Positions 16,218 through 23,678 of a stretch of DNA of 64,000 nt are shown here, piece after piece (position 1 is the first letter of the stretch; the number at the start of each line of letters is the position of its first letter). The stretch lies in contig JAGKWQ010000009.1 in the NCBI GenBank assembly GCA_021151825.1, forward strand, positions 62,001-126,000, given 5' to 3'. The stretch comes from Cellvibrionaceae bacterium. GTDB taxonomy: Bacteria > Pseudomonadota > Gammaproteobacteria > Pseudomonadales > Cellvibrionaceae. A program made the translations under genes and the position numbers. Below the pieces are notes generated by a model, which was not told where the DNA came from, did not search any database, and saw nothing but the letters and a program-made list of their open reading frames with translations.

Positions 16218-19196
16218 TTATTCCTCTATGCGTTTGCGCTGGCGCAGGCGGATGGCATCCTGCAAGTGTTGCTCGCTCGCCCAGCCGGCTTGCCGGACTT
16301 TGCTTTCTCTTGTTCCCGCTTCCACGTGAACCAGGGCGGCCGACAGTAGTTTCGGTACTTCAGCATAAGCCACGTTTTCCACATAGATTACAGCGGGGAA
16401 ATCCGGATCATTCGGAACACCGGGCCGGGCTTCGATAATCCCCTGTTTACCAAAATCGGCGATCATTTTTTCCATAATCGCGGGAATTTTTTGGGCGGTG
16501 TCGATAAAACGGTTCCAACTCTCACGTCGACTGTATGCGGCGATGCGCTCGTTGCGCGGACGGCTTTCGTCGATAACAATCTGATAGTCGCTCTCGGTCA
16601 AAACCCAGTTAGGTACACGTGCCGGCCAGAACGTCGGTACGAACGGATCGTAATCCGGATCGTAACCGGAGCGACAGTAGGCCGTGTCGCCCTGCCACGG
16701 CAGGCCCATCCAGCGCGTAATACCGCCGGCCACCTGTGCATAGAGTGGGCCATCGGGTGCGAGTGCCTGTTGTTGGTTGAGGGTTGGCCCCCATTCATTG
16801 GGATTTTCCACTAGTGGATTTTCACGGATGCGGAATGGTTGGCGGTAGAGGCTGGCGTGACGCATTGGCCAGGTCATTTCGCAGCCGGGATGGAACGCAT
16901 CTGCCAGGCAGAAATGCATAGCTGCTTGATCCAGCATCGCGGGCTGTTCCGCCAGAGGCACATCGCTGAGTTGCTGTGGCGGTTTTTGATCTGGCTGCCA
17001 GTCGTTATCGAATTTCCCCGCCGCCCAGCGTTGCAAGTGCATTTGCTGCAGGGAAGGTAAGGCGAGCATGGTATTGGGGGAATCCTGAAACAAGTCGCCA
17101 CCAAAATCATCGCCATAAACCCAGGGCCACAGGCGAGGATCATTTATTTTGGGTTGGTAAGGGCGGAAGGTATTCAGTAACTGCCGACGCAATTCGCCAT
17201 AAGCATCGTCGTTCGCGTTTGCCGGCTTCTGTGCAAGTTTGGCGATAAAGGCCGGGCTTTCGAAATCCATCGGGCAACCTTTGCCAAATAAAGTGGCAAA
17301 GCCTTTATTGACCCATTGGAGGTTGGCCAGGCGCTGCAATTGTGGCAGCACATCCTTACTGAACGATGTGACGGCGGGCACCGGCAACCATCCATTTTGG
17401 GTATAGACATCAATCATCAAGTCGTACATGGTGCGCCAGCCAATCACATCCGGCGCATAGTTGGGTGGAGCACATATCACCCAGGCTCCATCCACAGGAA
17501 TGGTTTTTCCGTTGATGCTTACGGCGGCATTCACCGGCCCGTCCGACATATCGTCATACCAGTCTGCTGCATTATTGAAAGAGTCAGGGTTGGCTGTGTC
17601 GAATGGTGGTTTGCCCGAAGGCGATGCGGATGTGCCTCGTCCACCGAGGAACAGCAGGCGGCCGTTAACGTCAGTTTGCAATTCACCCAGGTCGACTGCC
17701 ACACCTTTGAACTTACCGCTGTCGAAGCGATATTGCGGCCCGCTGGTAGAGCTGCCGCTAATGGAACGTGCGCCGGGATCTATGACCAAGCCTTCCCGTG
17801 CAGTACCCGTAATCTCCGTATTGCGCCGGTTAAGCACCTGGTTTGCTGTCTCCGGGATGTCCATCGCGGTGATAAAGTAAAACCAGTCCGCCTTGCGGTT
17901 GGCGACATGGACATTCCATTGGATTTCCGCGTTATCGCTTGTTAGCTCGCGCACCACGTCGCCCGCCGCGTTATAGCCGTAAATCCGGAAGCGCGCGGCC
18001 TGGCGTTTTAGCGAACCTTGTGCGGTGCGGTAAAAACCTTGTGGTGCTGCGGGTGGGTTGGTCACCTCTGGTCCAATAAAAAAATCCGTTTCCGCATTGC
18101 CGACCCTTGCCACCCCTATACCAGGGTGAATTGCCGCACGCACAATCACCTGATCCTTGCAGGGGGGAAGTACATCAGCCGGCTTGGCCGATGCGGGTTC
18201 GCCGTTGGGAACACCATTGGCGTTGCGGCGTTGTTCAGCGGAAGCTGCGTAGACGGATTTGCGGACCTCGGCAATGGACCCCTGGGGGCGGTGATCTTCT
18301 GTCACACGCCAGATATTCATACTGAGATTTTCGCCATAGGCGGGCTGGCCCCGGGCCAATATATCCTGTTGTGGAAAATGCACGTCTGCCACCGGAATAA
18401 AGGGGCTTTCCGTTTCCGGCCACGCCACCGTAGCCTCATCCAATGGCATGGTGTCCGGATTAGTTCGCAGTTGTATGCAAAATTCGAAAGTCACAGATTC
18501 CTTTGCCAATCGCGCAGCCATTTCCTGGCCGAGATAGGTTGGGTCAGTTGGTGTCGATTGTGGCGGCTTGTCTGTTAAGGTCGGTCTGAGTAGATATTTA
18601 ACGAATTGGTTTGGGCCGAGTGAGAAGGGCAAAATTGCCCAGTAGGAAATGGCTAACACCGAACCAACAGATTGTGCCATTTCATCAAGTATTTTTTGTG
18701 TCGTCGGGTGTTTGCTCAGATCACTATCGTAATCTCCCTCGACTACACCAGCCCTCGTGAATTCACACATGTCTTTTGCGGTATCGACAAAAAAAACTGG
18801 ATAATTTTGCAGAATAAAATCGAATGTAGTTTCTTCCGGTTGACCAAATATTTTGGGTGTCGGTGTGTTAAATAACTTGAGCCCGATACCGCAGGTTGTT
18901 TTGAAATCATTTGAAGTCGGAACGGTATCTGATGAAAATCTTGCCCACAGCGGATATTCAGATCCTGCAAATAAACCCACGGCGAGATTCGCGGGTAAAT
19001 CAGGTTTGATTTTAAAAAGCCCCTGGGCGATTCCATGTGGCTTCAAAAATACGGGGCGAAGTGCAGGGCACTGACCACCATCAATACGTTTTTTTTGCAC
19101 GATATTGACAAACATATTCACGAGCGATTCGTTGGGATCGCTGCATGAAGTGTTCAACGGTTTATCCTGGTTTAGATGTGACGGATCATTTGTCAT
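16218..19196 (-). CDS. Fusion of catalase-family heme domain with LodA-type quinoprotein amino-acid oxidase
   Basis: 992 residues from the ATG at 19196 (GAGG upstream; the in-frame ATG at 19220 lacks a site). Residues about 20-340 look like a catalase-family domain of the y4iL-like type: distal His54 (KPHGIAQG), distal Asn131 in QNYPVFF, and proximal R312-x3-Y316-x6-R323, the same spacing as in heme catalases. Residues about 348-992 are a LodA-like domain, beginning RAAIHPGIGVARVGN and continuing to VENVAYAE near the C-terminus. Two cysteines (763 in HFC, 772 in FHPGCEMTW) and Trp834 in PWQGD are candidates for the Cys-Trp quinone. LodA-type enzymes turn an amino acid plus O2 into oxo-acid, ammonia and H2O2, so the fused heme domain could destroy or use the peroxide. 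No signal peptide is evident. LodB follows immediately. Confidence 0.87.
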   Translation of the reverse strand: MTNDPSHLNQDKPLNTSCSDPNESLVNMFVNIVQKKRIDGGQCPALRPVFLKPHGIAQGLFKIKPDLPANLAVGLFAGSEYPLWARFSSDTVPTSNDFKTTCGIGLKLFNTPTPKIFGQPEETTFDFILQNYPVFFVDTAKDMCEFTRAGVVEGDYDSDLSKHPTTQKILDEMAQSVGSVLAISYWAILPFSLGPNQFVKYLLRPTLTDKPPQSTPTDPTYLGQEMAARLAKESVTFEFCIQLRTNPDTMPLDEATVAWPETESPFIPVADVHFPQQDILARGQPAYGENLSMNIWRVTEDHRPQGSIAEVRKSVYAASAEQRRNANGVPNGEPASAKPADVLPPCKDQVIVRAAIHPGIGVARVGNAETDFFIGPEVTNPPAAPQGFYRTAQGSLKRQAARFRIYGYNAAGDVVRELTSDNAEIQWNVHVANRKADWFYFITAMDIPETANQVLNRRNTEITGTAREGLVIDPGARSISGSSTSGPQYRFDSGKFKGVAVDLGELQTDVNGRLLFLGGRGTSASPSGKPPFDTANPDSFNNAADWYDDMSDGPVNAAVSINGKTIPVDGAWVICAPPNYAPDVIGWRTMYDLMIDVYTQNGWLPVPAVTSFSKDVLPQLQRLANLQWVNKGFATLFGKGCPMDFESPAFIAKLAQKPANANDDAYGELRRQLLNTFRPYQPKINDPRLWPWVYGDDFGGDLFQDSPNTMLALPSLQQMHLQRWAAGKFDNDWQPDQKPPQQLSDVPLAEQPAMLDQAAMHFCLADAFHPGCEMTWPMRHASLYRQPFRIRENPLVENPNEWGPTLNQQQALAPDGPLYAQVAGGITRWMGLPWQGDTAYCRSGYDPDYDPFVPTFWPARVPNWVLTESDYQIVIDESRPRNERIAAYSRRESWNRFIDTAQKIPAIMEKMIADFGKQGIIEARPGVPNDPDFPAVIYVENVAYAEVPKLLSAALVHVEAGTRESKVRQAGWASEQHLQDAIRLRQRKRIEE

Positions 19197-19699
19197 AAGA
19201 AGAGCCTCATACCTTGGCATTAATTAAGTCAGTTAAATTTATTGCTGGTTAATATTAGGAGAGGTTGATACAAGTGAAAGGTGGGCTTAAGAATTTAGGC
19301 GACATCATTTGCTTTTGCTCCGCTGGAAAACCTTCTGTGCACGTGTAAGCAACTAAGTATGATTTTGGTATGGCGTTACGTCTTATTATTTATATAGGTT
19401 AACCAACACGTGATAAGTCCTTATGAAAACCCGCCAGAAGTTCTCTCATAACAAAAACAATTAATCTATTACTTCACATTACAAAAATAAGAGCCATCTT
19501 GCCAGGAGAGTCTTTTTGTGAGCCTTTTAGGTTGTGGCGCGATCATTACAAGCGGATTTCTTCCAATAAATCTCCTAATGGGATCATTGCGTACGTGCTG
19601 GAAAAATTTCCCAAAGATTATAAATTTCATATTTGCGATTGTTACCTTGGGTGGCTTATCTGTCGTCAGCCGTGATTCCTCTTTTTTTAAGTGTACCTA
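19197..19699. other. Intergenic region between oxidase operon and GntR operon
   Basis: About 500 bp of AT-rich sequence carrying the divergent upstream regions. I see no convincing gene. A weak 84-codon plus-strand frame from a GTG at 19518 overlaps the operator and ends inside the GntR start; it was not accepted. Confidence 0.45.
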
Positions 19700-19750
19700 T
19701 ATACACAGTTGCACGCTGTGCATATCTGTGTATACTGTGTATATCTTATA
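19700..19750 (+). promoter_or_regulatory. Palindromic operator cluster upstream of YtrA-type regulator
   Basis: Perfect 9-bp arms TATACACAG (19700-19708) and CTGTGTATA (19726-19734) enclose a shorter inverted repeat TGCAC-GCT-GTGCA. A further copy of TGTGTATA follows directly (direct repeats CTGTGTATA, CTGTGTATAT). The cluster ends about 20-35 bp before the GTG start of the GntR regulator, the usual place for autoregulation of YtrA-subfamily operons. Binding is inferred. Confidence 0.7.
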
Positions 19751-19768
19751 TATACAGTTGGAGTTTGC

Positions 19769-20146
19769 GTGACTGAAGGTCTATTTCTTTCGCAGCAAGA
19801 TAGTCGGCCCATGTATGTGCAAATCATGGAGCAGATCAAACAAAAAATTCGCGCTGGTGATTGGCCAGCAGGTCACCCTTTACCTTCCATTCGCGAGTTA
19901 AGTGTTTCGACCAAAGTCAGTGTGATTACGGTGAAGCGCGCATATACAGAGCTGGAAACTGAAGGTGTGATTGTGACTCAGGCGGGGCGCGGCTCTTTTG
20001 TCGCTGATGTGGTGGATATACAGAAAAACCTTATTGAAACCGAGCTGGAAAAATACATCGCAGGTTTGATTGGGGCCGGGCGTGCGTTGGGGTTAAGCGA
20101 TAATCGGATTTTGGAACTGGTAAAAAAGGCACTTGCTGCTGATTAA
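19769..20146 (+). CDS. GntR-family (YtrA subfamily) transcriptional regulator
   Basis: 125 residues from a GTG start with TTGGAG 6 bp upstream; the longer open frame from 19691 would be read through the operator and is unlikely. The N-terminal winged helix runs MYVQIMEQIKQKIRAGDWP, LPSIRELS, then VKRAYTELETEGV and GRGSFVAD, all canonical GntR. The C-terminal tail is short (about 45 residues), as in the YtrA subfamily that controls ABC transporter operons, and here an ABC transporter follows within 700 bp. It probably represses its own operon via the upstream palindrome. The effector is unknown. Confidence 0.9.
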   Translation: MTEGLFLSQQDSRPMYVQIMEQIKQKIRAGDWPAGHPLPSIRELSVSTKVSVITVKRAYTELETEGVIVTQAGRGSFVADVVDIQKNLIETELEKYIAGLIGAGRALGLSDNRILELVKKALAAD

Positions 20147-20236
20147 TTGTGTCAATTCGAACTCGTATCGGGATGCGTTAAAACGGCGAGAAGGAAACTA
20201 TCAATGAATGGTGTTTGTAACAATCAAGGAGTTTTT

Positions 20237-20719
20237 ATGTGTAAGAACATTATTATCTGGATGGCGGGTGTTGCGCTTGCCTGCCTCTGCATAAATGCCA
20301 CTGCAGATGTGTTGCCCAAGTCAGGCGAAATTAATCTCCAGTCGATCTATAAGGGTACTTCCATCACAAAATTTAATGACGATTACAGTCATGGCACTTT
20401 GACCGGGGTGACGTTTAATGAAATGGGGAAAGGACCTTTGCATTTGGGGAAAGCAGCTTGCTCTTTTTCTATTTTTACGCATAAAAAAATCAACAAGAGT
20501 GCCGGATTTTGCACTTATGAAGATACAGATGGAGACAAAGTTTTTATTCGATACACCGGTACAAGCGAGGCCGTTGGTAAATGGAATGGTAGCGACGAGA
20601 TTATCGGCGGCACAGGAAAATTTGAAGGAATTATGGGGGGTGGTGCAGGCAGCTGTGCCAACACTGATAAAAGGGGCGAATTTCCGTGCACTGCAAAACT
20701 GGAATATCGCTTGCCTTAA
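20237..20719 (+). CDS. Secreted small beta-barrel protein (allene-oxide-cyclase-like fold?)
   Basis: 160 residues from ATG 20237, which has AAGGAG 6 bp upstream. Signal peptide about 1-24 (GVALACLCINATA-D). The mature domain has the stretch TGTSEAVGKWNGSDEIIGG followed by TGKFEGIMGGGAG, similar to the terminal strands of allene-oxide-cyclase-like barrels and related lipocalin-shaped exported proteins. Four Cys in the mature part (ACSF, GFCTY, SCAN, PCTA) probably make disulfides. It sits between the GntR regulator and the ABC ATPase on one strand and is presumably part of the operon. Function is unknown, and bacterial members of this fold are usually not cyclases. Confidence 0.65.
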   Translation: MCKNIIIWMAGVALACLCINATADVLPKSGEINLQSIYKGTSITKFNDDYSHGTLTGVTFNEMGKGPLHLGKAACSFSIFTHKKINKSAGFCTYEDTDGDKVFIRYTGTSEAVGKWNGSDEIIGGTGKFEGIMGGGAGSCANTDKRGEFPCTAKLEYRLP

Positions 20720-20813
20720 TTAAGTTATCGGTCCCTGTTAAACGGGTGCAGCATTTGTGTACCCATTACTATGTTATTTGTTTGGCTCGCAGGTAAATTG
20801 TTCGGGAGTGAAT

Positions 20814-21698
20814 ATGCAAAACGCCATTGAATTTCAAAACGTGTGCAAGCGTTATCCGGAATTTTATCTGGATAACCTCAGCCTGCAATTACCGCAAGGG
20901 CAGATAATGGGCCTGGTTGGTGTAAACGGTGCGGGCAAGTCTACGACAATGCGTTTGCTGATGGGGTTGATCAAGCCTGATTCCGGTAGTGTAAACGTAT
21001 TAGGCTGTGAATTACCGCAACAGCAAGTCGCGGTTAAAGCGCAAATTGGTTTCGCATCAGATGATATGCGTATGTACAAAAATGAAACCTTGCGCTGGCA
21101 TATGGAATTTATCCAATCCGTTTACAGTGGTTGGGATTCACGTTATGCCGAACATTTATTAACTGTATTTGATTTAAAGGCCGATCAAAAAACCAAAGGT
21201 TTTTCGCACGGGCAGCGTGTTAAAGCAGGTTTATTATTGGTGCTGGCACGTCGTCCTAAATTAGTGGTGCTGGACGAACCCACGACCGGGCTTGATCCGG
21301 TTGCACGCGAAGAGGTGCTAACTGAGCTGGCTGAAATCTTGCGTAATGAAGAGCGCAGTGTGCTTTTTTCATCCCACAATACCCAGGATGTAGAACAACT
21401 CTCGGATACCATCAGCTTTTTACACAAGGGAAAGTTGCTGGATTCGCAAGATAAAGAAATTTATCTGGATCGCTGGCGGCGAGTTTTGTGTACCGGCATC
21501 AGTGATGCTGCTAATTTGTCACTGCCAGGATTAGTCAGGGCAAAACAAAATGGTTCGTTGTGCGAATTGGTTTTTAATCAAAACCCTGACCGCGCTGTTG
21601 CGCGGTTAAATGAACTCGGCGCACAAATTTCGTCAGTTGAACCTATGTCGTTGGAAAAGATTTTTGTGGCAGCAGTTAAATCAGGAGTACATGTATGA
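20814..21698 (+). CDS. ABC transporter ATP-binding protein (YtrB-like)
   Basis: 294 residues from ATG 20814 (GGGAG 5 bp upstream). Walker A is GVNGAGKST, Walker B LVVLDEPTTGLDP, and the His-switch SSHN. The signature motif reads FSHGQ where LSGGQ is usual, a variant common in drug/bacitracin-type and Ytr-type exporters. The C-terminal 80 residues form the small extra domain of this group. It forms an ATGA overlap with the next gene, so translation is coupled. It probably energises export of an unknown compound under control of the GntR regulator. Confidence 0.9.
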   Translation: MQNAIEFQNVCKRYPEFYLDNLSLQLPQGQIMGLVGVNGAGKSTTMRLLMGLIKPDSGSVNVLGCELPQQQVAVKAQIGFASDDMRMYKNETLRWHMEFIQSVYSGWDSRYAEHLLTVFDLKADQKTKGFSHGQRVKAGLLLVLARRPKLVVLDEPTTGLDPVAREEVLTELAEILRNEERSVLFSSHNTQDVEQLSDTISFLHKGKLLDSQDKEIYLDRWRRVLCTGISDAANLSLPGLVRAKQNGSLCELVFNQNPDRAVARLNELGAQISSVEPMSLEKIFVAAVKSGVHV

Positions 21699-22375
21699 AC
21701 CACGGATTGAATATTCCGCTGATTAAAATCCTGATCGCTAAAGATTGGTATATACAGCGAAAAAATATTGCCATGTACATGGTGGGTGGATTGTTGGCCC
21801 TAAGCTTTATCAGCGGTGGCGAGTGGCAATTTTTTATGGGCACTACGCTGCTAATCAGCGCGTTGATCGGTTTAGGTAATCATCAAATCACCAGTTCGAT
21901 TATCAATGAACGCAAAGAGCATACGCTGCCATTTATTATGAGTTTGCCGGTTACACCCATGGATTACCTGGTGGCTAAATTAATTGCCAATATGAGTTTA
22001 TTCATATTGCCCTGGTTGGTGGTGTGTGCAGCAACGTTGGTTGTATTTTGGATTACGCCTATTCCTAATGGATTTATCCCGCTGACGATCATTATCGGAA
22101 TTTATTTATTTTTATGTTACGGCGTGAGTTGGTCGGTGGGAATGATCAGTGAATCGGAAGCAGTGGTTATTTTTACCATGGTGTTTATGAATTGCCTGAT
22201 TGGCCCGATTATGTATACCGTCACTCGTTTTAGTAGCATTTCCTCACACGTGGCTGCCGCTGAGCCAGTCTGGAGTGTAGAGGCAATCGGTGCGATTGTA
22301 GTGCAGATAATGATTATCCTGCTTGCATTGGCATCGGCGTTCTATTGGCAAGCGCGCAAAAAAACCTTCCTTTAA
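21695..22375 (+). CDS. ABC-2-type membrane permease subunit
   Basis: 226 residues with about six hydrophobic segments, fitting an ABC-2 family permease. It contains the ERKEHTLPFIMSLPVTPMDYLVAKL stretch (split here as ERKEHTLPFI and SLPVTPMDYLVAKL), the hallmark cytoplasmic loop that contacts the ATPase ('LLSLPVSR...' type). It overlaps the ATPase gene by 4 bp and is followed, 32 bp later, by an acyltransferase gene. Substrate is not visible. Confidence 0.88.
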   Translation: MNHGLNIPLIKILIAKDWYIQRKNIAMYMVGGLLALSFISGGEWQFFMGTTLLISALIGLGNHQITSSIINERKEHTLPFIMSLPVTPMDYLVAKLIANMSLFILPWLVVCAATLVVFWITPIPNGFIPLTIIIGIYLFLCYGVSWSVGMISESEAVVIFTMVFMNCLIGPIMYTVTRFSSISSHVAAAEPVWSVEAIGAIVVQIMIILLALASAFYWQARKKTFL

Positions 22376-22407
22376 TTTTCATTCATTATCCGCGAACGGT
22401 GGTTATT

Positions 22408-23607
22408 ATGAATTCCACGGTTGAGTCACGCCTGCAAGAAACTGGCAGCGCTAAAAATGTCGAGAAAACGTTGCAACAACGCTATCACTATCTCGATAAT
22501 TTGCGTGCGCTGGCGATGATCGCCGGAGTATTTTTCCATGCCGCATTAGCCTACAGCCCGATGTTACATACATTCTGGTTATCGGCAGATAGTCAGCAAT
22601 CACCCCTGGTGGATATGGTTGGTTTTTTCATGCATTTATTTCGGATGCCATTATTCTTTTTAATCGCCGGATTTTTTGCTGCGTATTTGGTAGCAAAGCG
22701 AGGAATGAAAGGATTCATTATTAACCGTGCCAAGCGGGTGCTTTTGCCGTTAGTTATTTTCTTACCGTTATGTTTGTGGGCAATAGTGGCAGCTATGTTG
22801 CCGGCTGCTATTAGTGTGGAGAACAAATCCCCGATATTGGCGATGGTTGCACATGCAATAGCAAATCCTGCCGATGCACCGCCATCGCCACCCCCTACAA
22901 CGATGCATTTATGGTTTTTATATGTTCTGATTTTTTTGTATTTATTAACCTGGGCATCGAGCGTTTTTGATTGGAGCCGAATGAGTGAAAAATTGATTCA
23001 ACTAAAGCCACTGGTATTTATAACGGGGCTTCCGTTGTTGCTGATGCCTGGTTTGTTGTTAGTGGGATCACCCTTGCCAGCTCCCGATAGTTTTTTACCG
23101 CAACTATGGGCCTTCGGTTTTTTTGGATTATTTTTCGCCGCGGGTTATTGGATGTTTAAAAACGATGGCTTGATCGAAAAATTTTCCGGTTATTGTGTAT
23201 GGTTGTTGGTTGGTAGCGTGCTGCTTTATACAATCTATTATCAATTAATCCCCAAACAGATTCTCATACCACCAGCTCCTGTGGAAATTTATATAAAAAT
23301 TTTGTTAAAGCTATGCGAAGCATTTATTGCAGTATGGATGACATTGGTGTGTCTGGTGTTAGGGGGGCGATTTTTAAGTGGCGCCAGCCGTAGCATGCGA
23401 TTTATGGCCGATAGTTCTTACTGGATTTATATTATTCATGTTCCGTTATTGTTTGCACTCCAGTATCAGTTAATGGATTTGAACTGGAGTTGGTTCACAA
23501 AGTTTGGGGTGTCATTGGCTGCTACTTTGGTCATTGGTGTGTTGAGTTATATATTGTGTGTTCGCTGGACGCCGATAGGCTGGATGCTGAATGGCCGTAA
23601 AAAATAA
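22408..23607 (+). CDS. Acyltransferase-3 family membrane protein (OpgC/MdoC-like)
   Basis: 399 residues from ATG 22408; the frame extending to 22345 overlaps the permease and lacks a site. It has about ten membrane segments. Near the N-terminus YLDNLRALAMIAGVFFHA carries the catalytic-type His of acyltransferase-3 proteins, followed by MPLFFLIAGFFAAYL. The C-terminal YWIYIIHVPLL stretch is also typical. Such enzymes transfer acyl groups (often succinyl or acetyl) to periplasmic glucans or surface sugars; here the substrate is unknown. As last gene of the GntR operon it suggests an exported and then modified molecule, or envelope modification under stress. Confidence 0.85.
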   Translation: MNSTVESRLQETGSAKNVEKTLQQRYHYLDNLRALAMIAGVFFHAALAYSPMLHTFWLSADSQQSPLVDMVGFFMHLFRMPLFFLIAGFFAAYLVAKRGMKGFIINRAKRVLLPLVIFLPLCLWAIVAAMLPAAISVENKSPILAMVAHAIANPADAPPSPPPTTMHLWFLYVLIFLYLLTWASSVFDWSRMSEKLIQLKPLVFITGLPLLLMPGLLLVGSPLPAPDSFLPQLWAFGFFGLFFAAGYWMFKNDGLIEKFSGYCVWLLVGSVLLYTIYYQLIPKQILIPPAPVEIYIKILLKLCEAFIAVWMTLVCLVLGGRFLSGASRSMRFMADSSYWIYIIHVPLLFALQYQLMDLNWSWFTKFGVSLAATLVIGVLSYILCVRWTPIGWMLNGRKK

Positions 23608-23631
23608 TTCCGCATCATTGTGACGATAAAT

Positions 23632-23658
23632 AAAAAGCCCGACATTAGTCGGGCTTTT
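23632..23658. terminator. Bidirectional terminator between acyltransferase and S46 peptidase genes
   Basis: Stem AAAAGCCCGAC/GTCGGGCTTTT with ATTA loop, A-run on one side and T-run on the other, between two convergent genes. Confidence 0.9.
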
Positions 23659-23678
23659 GAATGTTGATAATACGTTTT

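Noticed and set aside
19518..19772. 84-codon plus-strand frame with AGGAG before a GTG start, ending in a 4-bp overlap with the GntR start
   Set aside because: It reads through the operator palindromes, has low-quality composition and no recognisable family. Possible leader peptide but not supported.
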